Source: Fimbriimonadaceae bacterium
Lineage (GTDB): Bacteria > Armatimonadota > Fimbriimonadia > Fimbriimonadales > Fimbriimonadaceae
Assembly (NCBI GenBank): GCA_019694835.1
Contig: JAIBBE010000074.1
Coordinates: forward strand, 21,438 to 85,437
Direction: 5' to 3'
Length of the DNA: 64,000 bases
Below, piece after piece: positions 1 to 8,745 of the stretch. Numbering within the stretch: position 1 is the stretch's first letter; each line of letters opens with the position of its first letter. Made by a program: the position numbers and the translations under genes. The notes beneath the pieces are model-generated. The model was given only the letters and a program-made list of their open reading frames with translations. It searched no databases and had not been told where the DNA came from.

Positions 1-1044
1 CTTAACCGCATTCCACTTTGCCGTTACACGAATCGGAGGCAGAGGCTGAGCGACGAGACGGCCGAGTTTCTCCTTTGCCAGAGCGGGCCTTCGCCACGCA
101 GTATCGCCAAAGCCAGGCTTATCCCAACCATGTTGCTCTTTGCGGGCATCGTAAACTTCACCGAGATAGATGTTGTTACGGAGAATCGGACCTTCGCTGA
201 CCTTCCAACTTCTGTCCGTAGCGATTATCTCGGAGGTTCCATCCCGATACTCGATCCGCATCTGTGCAATGAGCCTTGGCCGCCCAATCGTTAACTGCTG
301 GCGAAGATTGAAGGATCCGAAGAGCCGTAACGGTAGGGGGTTGAACCAGCCATTCCCGAGCATGACACCCAAGCAGTTCTTGCCCGACTTCAGCATCTTG
401 GTAACATCGAAGACACTGTAGTAAACGCGCTTGTCGACATCGGTCCACCCCGGATCGAGAACGTGATCGCCGATTCGTGAACCGTTGAGCCAGGCTTCGT
501 AGTATCCGAGTCCGGTGATGTAGAGCCTGGCCCGAACGATCCGACTTCGAGTGGCGAACTCTTTGCGAAAAAGGGGGGCGGGATCGTCAAGGTACATCTC
601 CGCGTCCGCATTTGCCGTTTCCTTCCCATCGTTGATCCATTGGCCGACCCAATCCAGCGGGCGCAAAAGCCCCATCTCCCAGAGCGATGGCCTGCACCAT
701 TGCGCACGGCCCGCACCGTCCCAAACCCGAACTTTCCAGGTACAGACCTCGCCGGACATCAGCGCCTTTCCTGCGTACTCGACGTTGTTTTGATCGCTGC
801 TCAGGACCTTGCCGCTGTCCCAAAGCGTGCCTCGGCGGCTGGTGACGACAATGCGGTAGGCGGATTGTCTCTGGTCTTTTTGCTCAGGGCTTCCCTTCAA
901 GACCCAGCTTAACCGCGGCTGAGAGGTGTCAACACCCATGGGCTTGCTTCTGAACTCGCATCTCAAATCGTGCGCAACAATGCCCAAAGGTTCAGCGCGT
1001 GCAACCACGGGTAAGCAAAGGGCCAAGAGCACGCCTCGCAACAT
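1..1044 (-). CDS. Alpha-L-rhamnosidase (GH78), N-terminal part, runs off the window
   Basis: The 348 visible codons read leftwards from an ATG at 1044 and stay open to base 1, so the C-terminal catalytic (alpha/alpha)6 barrel lies outside the window. The first ~18 residues form a hydrophobic signal peptide ending near ARA. Residues ~25-115 look like the Ig-like domain that opens many GH78 proteins (SQPRLSWVL, WKVRVWDG). Residues ~170-235 carry the bacterial rhamnosidase N-terminal carbohydrate-binding domain, with ITGLGYYEAWLNG, LDPGWTDVDKRVYYSVFDVT and LGNGWF, which are typical of the family. Expected role: release of terminal L-rhamnose from plant or microbial polysaccharides or glycosides outside the cytoplasm. 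The hexamer at 1051-1056 suggests a leaderless start here. Confidence 0.9.
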   Translation of the reverse strand, partial: MLRGVLLALCLPVVARAEPLGIVAHDLRCEFRSKPMGVDTSQPRLSWVLKGSPEQKDQRQSAYRIVVTSRRGTLWDSGKVLSSDQNNVEYAGKALMSGEVCTWKVRVWDGAGRAQWCRPSLWEMGLLRPLDWVGQWINDGKETANADAEMYLDDPAPLFRKEFATRSRIVRARLYITGLGYYEAWLNGSRIGDHVLDPGWTDVDKRVYYSVFDVTKMLKSGKNCLGVMLGNGWFNPLPLRLFGSFNLRQQLTIGRPRLIAQMRIEYRDGTSEIIATDRSWKVSEGPILRNNIYLGEVYDARKEQHGWDKPGFGDTAWRRPALAKEKLGRLVAQPLPPIRVTAKWNAVK

Positions 1045-1050
1045 GAAATG

Positions 1051-1056
1051 ACTCTA
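1051..1056 (-). promoter_or_regulatory. -10-like hexamer TAGAGT, leaderless start of the GH78 gene
   Basis: TAGAGT sits 6 nt before the ATG at 1044 and no Shine-Dalgarno sequence is present, so transcription would begin at or next to the start codon. Confidence 0.5.
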
Positions 1057-1069
1057 GCCCAAATCGCAG

Positions 1070-1106
1070 AAAAAAGTGTCCGACCACCGCAGGTGTGGTC
1101 GGACAC
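1070..1106 (-). terminator. Rho-independent terminator after the Ig-domain protein
   Basis: A perfect 12-bp stem (1076-1087 with 1095-1106, 7-nt loop) is followed on the minus strand by six T (1075-1070). It lies 18 nt past the stop codon at 1124. Confidence 0.85.
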
Positions 1107-1123
1107 GCAGACGAGACTCAGAC

Positions 1124-3355
1124 TCATCTCTTGAAAGGCACGGTCACTGTTACAGTTAGGCCTTTCGAGTTCCCTGCCATATCCAAGGCCGTCAGGTTGA
1201 CCTTGTAGAACCGAGGGATTCTCAGTCCCTTCGCCAATCTCGCTTCGAGTTGTACGGCAAAGGAGTACGTGCCATCAGCCGCGACGGCAAAGGTGCCTGA
1301 CGGCTGGATCAGCCCGTAGCTGTCTTGGACGGAATAGGCTCCGCTAGCGGGGTCTACTCCAGAGGTCGCGTCACTTATCCTTCCAGACACGGTGACGGTT
1401 ACCATTTGTCCGTAAGCAGGCCTCAACTCCGGAGGAGCCGCCGACGCCGTAACCCCAGGGGACACGGTGTCAATGTTGGCTGCCACCGACTTCTTGGCCT
1501 CGACGTTTTGAGCAGTATCGGTGCTCCAGTACTGAAGCGTATGGGCGCCTAACGTGCTCAACGTGAAGGGAGCGGAGTAGACCTGGGCAGCACCGCCATC
1601 AATCTGATAGCTCGTCGTATCGACTCCAGACAAGTTGTCGGTGGCATTGAGCGTCACTTCGATCGGACCACGATACCAACCGTGATTCCCGAGCAATCCT
1701 GCGAGCGAATGACCGGTAATTGGGGCGACGTTGTCCGGGAGGAAGTTGGCAACCAGATCTCGGCTCGCCGTCACGGTAAAGGTATAGACCGGCGTAAAGC
1801 AGAAGTGAACGTCACCCTCGGACCAGTTGTCGAAGTAGTATCCGGCATTGGGTACGGCAGTGACGGTCGCCTCATCGCCATTCAGGAAAATACCATCACC
1901 GCTGGTCGTGCCACCGGCAATGGGTGACGACGCAGTCGTAATGTTGTAGGATCCGGGATTCGCTCCCGAGGTAATCGTAAGCGTATACTCGTGCGATAAG
2001 TAGGCTCCGCCAAGGTCCAACGCCTCCACGGTAAACGTATAAGCTCCAATGAGTAGCGGCGTTCCCGAAAGCACTCCGCTGTAACCGTCCAAAGACATAC
2101 CGGGAGGAAGGCTTCCAATATGGATAGCCGCTAAGAACGGGGTAGTTCCTTGGATCACGACTCGCCGATCGGTGTAAGGTACGTTCAGTTCGCCGTCCTG
2201 CAGATTGTCGATCATGCCGAGAGCCTGGGCAACGTCGAAGCCGGACATCTGGGCTCCGAAGAACTCGCCGACCACGACCACCGTCGTAAGGTCTACCGTT
2301 TCTGTGACCCACTCACCGAGGACAGGATCGAAGTAACTGTTGAACGTCACTTCGCCAACGCCGTGGAGATCGTCTGGGCCTACCTGATCGGCCATCGCCT
2401 CGCCCGATTCGGCATCGAACGGGCCGGTGTACTTGTAGAACTCGTATCGACGAGTAATGACTTCGTCACCATCGGGCAGGTCTTCGGGTGCGCCCTCCAA
2501 CTCGCCGTTAACGCCTCCGCCGGGGGCACCGAAGTGGGTCTGAAGAAGTTTCCATTCGACCTCGACTTCTGCCGGTTCTCCGTTAGCCCAAGGTTCAGGC
2601 ATTCCTGGGTCATCACTAACGAGTTCTTGCAGGCGAACTTTGTTCGGATTGTGGGTTGTGGTCTTGATCGACTTGACCCAGCATGCATCGCCAAACTGCA
2701 TCACGGGTGGGGCAGGAGGAGGCGGGGGAACGATAGCGGCGACGACATTCGCCGGATTGCCACCTGCAGGCGGATAATACGTAAATGTTGGCGTCGAAAC
2801 TTGCACCGGTGGCCCGTGAACCAAATTGCCCGATCCATCGTCAATCAGCCAGTTGTATTTTACGGCTGATGGATTCGCATTGTATCCTACACCAAAGTGT
2901 TCGCCGCCGAAATTGACGGAAGGATTCGTAAATTGGTGGCCATCAGTTGGGCTGATCGGACCAGAAGGAATTGCCGTGTAAGCGGCCCACGATCCATCGG
3001 GGAGCTTGGTGCTGGCATAGCGCACAAAGACTCGCGGATGCACCGGATCAGAAAGGTCTTCGGTGATCCTGGGAACCCCGTAGTGGTTGTAATCATACGT
3101 ATAGGAGATATCCGTGCAACGGATATCGTCCAATTCAATTTCGAAGCCATGGGCTTCGACCCCAGTGTCATTGACGCAATCAAAGTTGTTGAGAGTGCCA
3201 TAGGCAATGCTGGAGATTGCAGGAGGGCTGTTCGTAAGGACGAATGCCTCAGGCATGGTCATGCCAAGCAACATCATCAGCGTCGGTACGAGCAAGCCAA
3301 GAGCGACGAGACTGCGGGGAACCGCAGGGATTGCGAGGAACGTCTTGGCAGACAT
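1124..3355 (-). CDS. Secreted multidomain surface protein with Ig-like and InlB-type repeats
   Basis: 743 aa from ATG 3355, chosen because AAGGAG lies 6 nt upstream; the frame is open further upstream but only through a TTG. The N-terminus has a signal peptide and hydrophobic stretch (LVALGLLVPTLMMLLGMTM). The middle has a putative-Ig (cadherin-like) domain with the signature IGSLPPGMSLDGYSGVLSGT. It is followed by an InlB-B-like repeat (GDEATVTAVPNAGYYFDNWS ... LVANF) and an OmpL47-like repeat (VTLNATDNLSGVDTTSYQID). The last ~100 residues look like another beta-sandwich. These modules are structural or adhesive; no catalytic motif is visible. An intrinsic terminator follows directly, so this is probably a single-gene transcript. 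Confidence 0.8.
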   Translation of the reverse strand: MSAKTFLAIPAVPRSLVALGLLVPTLMMLLGMTMPEAFVLTNSPPAISSIAYGTLNNFDCVNDTGVEAHGFEIELDDIRCTDISYTYDYNHYGVPRITEDLSDPVHPRVFVRYASTKLPDGSWAAYTAIPSGPISPTDGHQFTNPSVNFGGEHFGVGYNANPSAVKYNWLIDDGSGNLVHGPPVQVSTPTFTYYPPAGGNPANVVAAIVPPPPPAPPVMQFGDACWVKSIKTTTHNPNKVRLQELVSDDPGMPEPWANGEPAEVEVEWKLLQTHFGAPGGGVNGELEGAPEDLPDGDEVITRRYEFYKYTGPFDAESGEAMADQVGPDDLHGVGEVTFNSYFDPVLGEWVTETVDLTTVVVVGEFFGAQMSGFDVAQALGMIDNLQDGELNVPYTDRRVVIQGTTPFLAAIHIGSLPPGMSLDGYSGVLSGTPLLIGAYTFTVEALDLGGAYLSHEYTLTITSGANPGSYNITTASSPIAGGTTSGDGIFLNGDEATVTAVPNAGYYFDNWSEGDVHFCFTPVYTFTVTASRDLVANFLPDNVAPITGHSLAGLLGNHGWYRGPIEVTLNATDNLSGVDTTSYQIDGGAAQVYSAPFTLSTLGAHTLQYWSTDTAQNVEAKKSVAANIDTVSPGVTASAAPPELRPAYGQMVTVTVSGRISDATSGVDPASGAYSVQDSYGLIQPSGTFAVAADGTYSFAVQLEARLAKGLRIPRFYKVNLTALDMAGNSKGLTVTVTVPFKR

Positions 3356-3463
3356 TTCAAACTCCTTGGGAGCTTCTTTGGTCAAGCTCTCCGATTCATT
3401 CTACGCTCCTCTTACGCTGTGTTACGGGGCCGCTTCTTTGTACACAGTTTCGGCTACAGCGCG

Positions 3464-3469
3464 TAAGAT
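3464..3469 (+). promoter_or_regulatory. -10-like hexamer TAAGAT, leaderless start of the VOC-GNAT gene
   Basis: TAAGAT ends 6 nt before the GTG at 3476; the intervening bases contain no convincing ribosome binding site. Confidence 0.5.
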
Positions 3470-3475
3470 TGCAGG

Positions 3476-4237
3476 GTGATTACCCGCTCAACCTCGATCT
3501 TCGCGACTCGCGATGTGCTCACCACGATCGCCTTCTACAAGGACGTGCTTGGGTTCGAAAGCTCTTGGACCTATGGGGAGCCGCCGAGCTTTGGGTGCGT
3601 CTCGTGGGGCAGCGTGGAGATCATGTTCAATCTGCAGCCCGACCTCGCCGAGAAAGTGCAGGGTCACCAGAATTGGTTCAGGGTCGAAGATGTTGATGAA
3701 CTCTATGCCCTGCACCAAGAGCGAGGGGCGATGATCATCTCGCCCATCGAGGACAAGCCGTGGGGCATGCGCGAATACGTTGTCGAGGATCCCAGCGGCT
3801 ACCACCTGCGCTTTGCGGGCACGCCCTCCCACGAGGCCAAGAAGTCGACTCCACTACCAGAAGATATCCAGATCCATCCGCGCTTGCCTACCGCAAAAGA
3901 GTTTCAGCGGGTGGCGGGCGAAGTATTCTATCGCGACGGCATTCCGCCGGGTGTATTGGAGAAGGCGTGGGGCGGCGTGGTCGCCCTGTCACCGAACGGC
4001 GAAGCGATCGGGACCGTGCGCATCATGCACGACGCCCCCGGCTGGTTCAGCATTTGGGACGTCGCGGTCTTGCCCGAGTGGCAAGGCCAGCACATTGGCG
4101 AAACGATGATGAAGCAAGCCCTCGAGCTCGTCGGCCAGGCCTCCCCGGGCGCGTTCGTCTTTCTCTTCACCTACAAGCACGGGTTCTATGAACGAATGGG
4201 GTTCGAGACAGGAACCGTGACGATTCGAAAGGTCTAG
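3476..4237 (+). CDS. VOC (glyoxalase-fold) and GNAT acetyltransferase fusion
   Basis: 253 aa from a GTG. Residues 1-~118 form one VOC module: an N-terminal betaalphabeta with TIAFYKDVLGF, then a second half ending VVEDPSGYHLRFAG, as in bleomycin-resistance/glyoxalase family proteins. Residues ~135-253 form a GNAT fold: the acetyl-CoA-binding motif reads VLPEWQGQHIGETMM and the C-terminal strand YKHGFYERMGFE is typical of family motif B. Both domains usually stand alone and both commonly modify or sequester small toxic molecules, so a detoxification or resistance role is possible, but the substrate cannot be read from the sequence. The gene converges on the metalloprotease gene, with a hairpin between them. 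Confidence 0.85.
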   Translation: MITRSTSIFATRDVLTTIAFYKDVLGFESSWTYGEPPSFGCVSWGSVEIMFNLQPDLAEKVQGHQNWFRVEDVDELYALHQERGAMIISPIEDKPWGMREYVVEDPSGYHLRFAGTPSHEAKKSTPLPEDIQIHPRLPTAKEFQRVAGEVFYRDGIPPGVLEKAWGGVVALSPNGEAIGTVRIMHDAPGWFSIWDVAVLPEWQGQHIGETMMKQALELVGQASPGAFVFLFTYKHGFYERMGFETGTVTIRKV

Positions 4238-4246
4238 GGATGGGCT

Positions 4247-4277
4247 GAAGCCCCCACGCCGATAGGATGGGGGCTTC
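4247..4277. terminator. Hairpin between convergent genes
   Basis: A perfect 10-bp G+C-rich stem (4247-4256 with 4268-4277) sits between the stops at 4237 (+) and 4285 (-). No clear T-run follows on either strand, so a bidirectional terminator role is only likely. Confidence 0.4.
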
Positions 4278-4284
4278 GCCATGT

Positions 4285-6807
4285 CTAGTGGTCGCCCCAG
4301 CAACCCACCGGAGGCAGACCCTCATCGATCCCGCCACGCCCGAACGGGTTCGTTGGGGCGGGGGCGGCACCAGGGATGACGGTCTTGGGCAACAAGGCAT
4401 CCGAGATTTGGCGATCAAGGCCCGCAAGGTGTTCCTTCGTTGCCCGGTCGCCGGCACGACGTTGGGCGCTGCGAACCTGGTCACGCATCGACTTGAGCTC
4501 CGCCATCGCGATCTCGCGGCTGGGGCTATTCGTCAGGTCCATCTTCGCCCCAAGCGCCTGGACGAACGCGCGCTGCAGCGGGCGGCGGAACGCGTCGACC
4601 ACGACCTTCTTCTCGGCCAGTTCACCCACGATGTCGCCGCGCATGTCGGCGATCATCTCGCGGACCGTGTAGGTGCCGCCGCCCATCTTCGACTCCATGT
4701 CGAGCATTCTCGCAAGGCGGGTTTCGGACAGCAGCCCGTTGATCATGCGCGTCTGCGAGGCGAGGAGGCGGCTGCCGCCAAAGGATGGGCCAACTTTGTT
4801 CAAGACGGCCTCGCTGAGCAAGGCTTTTGGTGTCCGGAAGCAAATGTCGCCGATCAGATTGACCGCCTTGCGCTGTTGTTCCTTCGCGACCGGATGGAAA
4901 ACCCTGCCGCCGCGCCCGGCATGCGTATTGACCATCACCGAACCGCCGACGATCGGCAAGAGGTGCCCCAGTTCGGTGTTGTATTGCCCCCAGACCTCCC
5001 CGTACATCGTGTTGAGGTCGTCATAGGATTCGCCGAGTTTGGTGGTGGCAGGAATGATAAAGCTCATGACCCGCTCGAGGTTCTTGAACCCAAGGCGGGT
5101 GGCTTCGACGCCGTCCGAACCGAGATCTTCGCTCTGCTGACTCGGGTCACTGCCAAAGTTCGGGTTTGCTCCGAAACGAAGAAGCGGGTTATTCGCACTC
5201 TTGGCGGCAAGGGCATCGAGTTCGCGCTTCTCATCCATCGGGTTCTTCGCGCCGGGGATAGGCTTGTAGCCCCACTCGATGGCGTGCTTGTCATAGGGCG
5301 CAACCAACGGGATGAGTCGCGCGCCATCGCCAGGCTGGGCGACGTAGTTGAACCGACCGTAATCCATGATGCTGGCCTCGTCGCCGTTCGCGTTCGTCCA
5401 TTCAGGACTGCGAAGTTGGGCAATGGTGTAGGCGGCGCTCGCCTTGAAGTTGTGCTGCAGGCCGAGCGTGTGCCCAACCTCGTGAGCCACCACATATCGG
5501 ACGAGATCACCCATCAAGTCGTCGGGGAAGGGAAGGCGCTGCGCTCGCTTGTCGAGCGGCGAGACCTGGGAGAAGTACCACTTCGTATTGAGTTGCAGGA
5601 TGTTATGCCAAATGATGATATGGGCCGAAATGATCTCTCCACTGCGGGGATCGTGGACATTCGGACCCATCGCGTTTTCGGTGGGGGTTGGTGCCCATCG
5701 GATGACATTGTAGCGGGCGTCCTCAGGACTCCAGGAGGGGTCCTCCGCGAGAGTTGGAGCGTCCTTGGCGATGATGGCATTGCGGAATCCCGCTTGCTCG
5801 AACGCGACCTGCCAGTCTTCAATGCCCTTTTTGACGTACTCGCGCCACTTCTCCGGGACCTCGCGGCTGACGTAGTAGACGATGGGCTTCACCGGGTCGC
5901 TGATCGCCGCACTGGGATCTTTCTTTTCAAGACGATGACGGGTGATGAATTCTCGCTCCACCATCCGATGCTCGTCGGTGCCATAGTCTTCGAATCCCTC
6001 GGAGAAGTAGCCGACGCGCGAGTCGGTGAGGCGTCCCATCATCGGTTCTTCGGGAAGAAGCACCATCGAATAGTGCACGAGGCCGGTGTTGCTGGCACCA
6101 CGCTGAACTCCGCCGAACGGGTTCAGGGTAACGCCTCCTCCACCGCCGCCACCACGAAAGGTCATTAAGGTCGTCACGTTGATATTGGTCGGAAAGGCAA
6201 AAACGTCCTCAAGGAAGGTGCGGCTTGCGTCGAGACTGCCTCCCCCCATCGCTGAAGCCACCGATATCTCGGCCGGGTCAGTCGTGTAGAACCGGGTGAC
6301 ATCGATGACAGCCGAGTCGTTCGGGCCGTTCGACTCGACATCGAAGGTCTGCACGATCGGCGCAACGTTCGAATTGTCGACGGCTACCTTGATCGCTTCT
6401 CCCTTCTCCGCTCGGATACCAAACTTGCGCTGGCGCAGAAGGATCTTGTCTCCGCGACGCTCCCAGCCGACCACGAGGTCGTTAACCGAACTTCCGTTGA
6501 AACCGCCGACCGGCGTTGCCTTGAGTTCGGTGATCCAAAGGAAGTCGCGCCCGAGAAGATTCTTCGGTATCTCGAAGTACACCTTATCGTCCTTGCGATG
6601 CACCTTGAAGACGCCGTCTTGGGTCTTGAATTCCTTCGTGATGACCTCTTCATAGGGCTTGGGCTTGTTTGCAGCCGCTTGCGGCGGCCGCGGACCTTGA
6701 CCTCCGCCAGGGCCAGTCGGAGGCTGCGCGCCGACGAACGAAGACGCTCCCATCGTCGCCGCAAGCACGGCAGCGAGACACAACGAACGAGTGGACAGAC
6801 GAACCAT
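4285..6807 (-). CDS. Exported zinc-dependent metalloprotease (DUF5117/DUF4953 type)
   Basis: 840 aa with a signal peptide (VLAATMGASSFVGA) and then a Pro/Gly-rich linker. The zinc site HEVGHTLGLQH at about residues 440-450 fits the metzincin pattern HExxHxxGxxH. The N-terminal half contains DUF5118/DUF5117-like beta-rich sequence (FLWITELKATPVGGF, VIDVTRFYTTDP). The region around and after the zinc site (PVKPIVYYVSREVPEKWREY, YNVIRWAPTPTENAMGPNVH, EASIMDYGRF) is typical of the DUF4953 family. IMDYGRF follows the zinc ligands and may supply the Met-turn. Expected role: proteolysis in the periplasm or outside the cell. The start is ATG 6807, with TAGGAT 6 nt upstream and no SD. The opposite strand is open for 633 codons here, a codon-bias shadow. 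Confidence 0.9.
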   Translation of the reverse strand: MVRLSTRSLCLAAVLAATMGASSFVGAQPPTGPGGGQGPRPPQAAANKPKPYEEVITKEFKTQDGVFKVHRKDDKVYFEIPKNLLGRDFLWITELKATPVGGFNGSSVNDLVVGWERRGDKILLRQRKFGIRAEKGEAIKVAVDNSNVAPIVQTFDVESNGPNDSAVIDVTRFYTTDPAEISVASAMGGGSLDASRTFLEDVFAFPTNINVTTLMTFRGGGGGGGVTLNPFGGVQRGASNTGLVHYSMVLLPEEPMMGRLTDSRVGYFSEGFEDYGTDEHRMVEREFITRHRLEKKDPSAAISDPVKPIVYYVSREVPEKWREYVKKGIEDWQVAFEQAGFRNAIIAKDAPTLAEDPSWSPEDARYNVIRWAPTPTENAMGPNVHDPRSGEIISAHIIIWHNILQLNTKWYFSQVSPLDKRAQRLPFPDDLMGDLVRYVVAHEVGHTLGLQHNFKASAAYTIAQLRSPEWTNANGDEASIMDYGRFNYVAQPGDGARLIPLVAPYDKHAIEWGYKPIPGAKNPMDEKRELDALAAKSANNPLLRFGANPNFGSDPSQQSEDLGSDGVEATRLGFKNLERVMSFIIPATTKLGESYDDLNTMYGEVWGQYNTELGHLLPIVGGSVMVNTHAGRGGRVFHPVAKEQQRKAVNLIGDICFRTPKALLSEAVLNKVGPSFGGSRLLASQTRMINGLLSETRLARMLDMESKMGGGTYTVREMIADMRGDIVGELAEKKVVVDAFRRPLQRAFVQALGAKMDLTNSPSREIAMAELKSMRDQVRSAQRRAGDRATKEHLAGLDRQISDALLPKTVIPGAAPAPTNPFGRGGIDEGLPPVGCWGDH

Positions 6808-6813
6808 TCCCGA

Positions 6814-6819
6814 ATCCTA
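6814..6819 (-). promoter_or_regulatory. -10-like hexamer TAGGAT, leaderless start of the metalloprotease gene
   Basis: TAGGAT with a 6-nt spacer (6813-6808) to the ATG at 6807. Confidence 0.5.
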
Positions 6820-6892
6820 GCCCGAAATCCCGGTCGCCGTGGTGCCCGCACGAATCGATAAGATGAAAATGAGCACGATTAACTCTGTTGAG

Positions 6893-7747
6893 CTACTCCG
6901 GACGGAACGCCATCCCGCTTCCTTCGTATTGGGGAAGGTAGCGGCGAAGCTGCTGCACGGTCTCCACGAACTTTTCGGCGGTCCAGCCGTACTCCTCAGC
7001 CAATTCCAAACCGATTTTGCGTGTGCTCGTGGCGAAAGGCCTGCCGTCACCGCGGTGGAAGTAGCTTGCTCCGACCCGGTCCGTACCCGTTTCGATGAGG
7101 CGGCGGGCGAAGTCCTTTGGATCGTTGATCGGAAGCATCGGACTGATACACGCGCATGTCCGGATGCCTTGGGCCTTGAGGTGGGTCAAGGCCTGGAGTC
7201 GGCGGTCGATGCTCGCACAGTTCGGCTCGAACCGCTTGCGGATGACCTCGCTGTCCGTCGTCACGCTCATGTTGACCCGCAAGTGAGCAAAGCGCCGGAG
7301 AATCGCGACGTCATCGACCACGAAGGGTGAACGCGTCTGGATCACGATTCGAGGTTGCGGGTGGACCGTTGCCATGAATTCCAGCAAAGATCGTGTGAGC
7401 CGTGTTTGGCGCTCAATCGGCTGGTAGGGGTCGGTGACGGAACCGATGAAAATGCTGCTGCCGGCCAAGCCCGTGTGAGTTCGAAGGAGAGCCAGTGCAT
7501 TCTCCTTGACCTCGACCCACTTACCCCAGTTCTGAGCTTTCTCGACATCGGGCACAAAGAACACCGCGTAGCAGTACGCGCACCCAAATTGGCAGCCAAC
7601 ATAGGGGTTGAGTGTGAAGTCGTAGCCGCGCGTATACCCATTGCCACGGGCGAGGATCGACTTGGATAGGCGCGACTTCACTTCGCACGCGTGATTCAGG
7701 CTCAGCGGCGTTGAGGGCTTTTCTGGCTCGATAAGAGTGAGCTGCAT
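6893..7747 (-). CDS. SPL-family radical SAM protein
   Basis: 284 aa. The [4Fe-4S]/SAM motif C52-x3-C56-x2-C59 (GCQFGCAYCYAVF) and the flanking LNPYVGC match the spore-photoproduct-lyase-like radical SAM group (COG1533), which is widespread outside spore formers and mostly uncharacterised. Further family landmarks are SVTDPYQPIERQTRLTRSLL, VIQTRSP and VNMSVTTDS. I start it at ATG 7747: the frame continues upstream only to a TTG at 7762, and that codon directly abuts a TATAAT. The exact reaction is unknown; a DNA- or protein-modifying radical reaction would be typical. Confidence 0.85.
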   Translation of the reverse strand: MQLTLIEPEKPSTPLSLNHACEVKSRLSKSILARGNGYTRGYDFTLNPYVGCQFGCAYCYAVFFVPDVEKAQNWGKWVEVKENALALLRTHTGLAGSSIFIGSVTDPYQPIERQTRLTRSLLEFMATVHPQPRIVIQTRSPFVVDDVAILRRFAHLRVNMSVTTDSEVIRKRFEPNCASIDRRLQALTHLKAQGIRTCACISPMLPINDPKDFARRLIETGTDRVGASYFHRGDGRPFATSTRKIGLELAEEYGWTAEKFVETVQQLRRYLPQYEGSGMAFRPE

Positions 7748-7761
7748 AATAGGTAGACGCA

Positions 7762-7767
7762 ATTATA
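7762..7767 (-). promoter_or_regulatory. Perfect -10 hexamer TATAAT upstream of the radical SAM gene
   Basis: TATAAT lies 14 nt before the ATG at 7747, predicting a 5' leader of only about 7-8 nt. TTGACC occurs 14 nt further upstream, too close for a canonical -35. Confidence 0.55.
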
Positions 7768-7882
7768 CTATCATTGGTTTCGGTCAATCTGGGTCAGTTG
7801 CGTGGGATTTCACGGCCAAGGAGGGTCGAGCCGGGTAACCCTCGCGAAAGCGAATCAGCTTGCCGACAATTAGACCAGCCCA

Positions 7883-8743
7883 ATGTTCGTCATCATCGGC
7901 ATCGTCATCGTTCTCGCTGCAACCATGGTGGGCTACACCATGCACGGCGGAAAAGTCGGGGTGCTCATCCAGATCAACGAGTTCGTCGTTCTGGGTGGGG
8001 CCGGGCTTGGGTCGTTCCTTGCCGCCAATGGCATGAACAACTTCAAGGCAGCGATCAAGGGGGTCATGGGATTGCTCAAGCCCGACCCCTACACAAAGCC
8101 GGTCTATCTCGATCTCTTGAAGATGATGTACCAGCTGTTCAACGTCGCGCGAAAAGAAGGTTTGCTCGGCTTGGAAAAGCACATCGAGAACCCAGCCGAA
8201 TCGGAGATCATCAAGAAGTACCCGCGCTTCATCGCAGACCACCACGCATGCCCGTTTTTCTGCGACACCCTCAAAGTCATCCTCACCGGCGCAGTCGGTC
8301 CGCATGACCTCTCGGAGATGATGGAGCTCGACCTCGAGGTCGCCCACCAAGAGGCCAAGATCCCGCAGGAAGCGGTCCAGACCGTTGGTGACGCGATGCC
8401 TGGATTCGGAATCGTTGCCGCTGTTCTTGGCGTTATCATCACGATGGGCAAGATCGGGGGCGACGCGGCTGCCATTGGTGAGAGCGTCGCGGCCGCACTT
8501 GTCGGTACGTTCTTGGGCATCTTGCTCGCCTACGGCATCTTCGCCCCGATGGCCCGCGCCATGGAACTTCGGCTCAACAGCGAAGCTCAGTACATGAACT
8601 GCATTCGCTACGCGCTCTTCAGCTTCGCGCGTGGCGAGTCGCCGATTACGTGTGTCGAGTTCGCCCGCCGCAACATCGAGCCTGCGGTTCGACCCGGCTT
8701 CATGGAAATGGAAAAGGCGGTTAAGGAGAAAGAAGCGGCCTAG
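7883..8743 (+). CDS. motA: Flagellar motor stator protein MotA
   Basis: 286 aa, the usual MotA length. Four membrane segments are visible (residues 1-20, ~33-50, ~170-190 and ~203-225). The conserved proline region between them reads DAMPGFGIVAAVLG, and the cytoplasmic charged loop has ARKEGLLGLEKHIENP with the Arg and Glu that contact FliG in characterised MotA proteins. It forms the H+ (or Na+) channel with MotB, whose gene starts 2 nt after this stop. No other flagellar genes are in the window. Confidence 0.95.
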   Translation: MFVIIGIVIVLAATMVGYTMHGGKVGVLIQINEFVVLGGAGLGSFLAANGMNNFKAAIKGVMGLLKPDPYTKPVYLDLLKMMYQLFNVARKEGLLGLEKHIENPAESEIIKKYPRFIADHHACPFFCDTLKVILTGAVGPHDLSEMMELDLEVAHQEAKIPQEAVQTVGDAMPGFGIVAAVLGVIITMGKIGGDAAAIGESVAAALVGTFLGILLAYGIFAPMARAMELRLNSEAQYMNCIRYALFSFARGESPITCVEFARRNIEPAVRPGFMEMEKAVKEKEAA

Positions 8744-8745
8744 CG

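Noticed and set aside
4267..6168. 633-codon open frame on the plus strand
   Set aside because: Lies fully opposite the metalloprotease gene with its clear zinc motif; the protein is low-complexity and Arg/Val/Gly-rich, as expected from antisense of G+C-biased codons.
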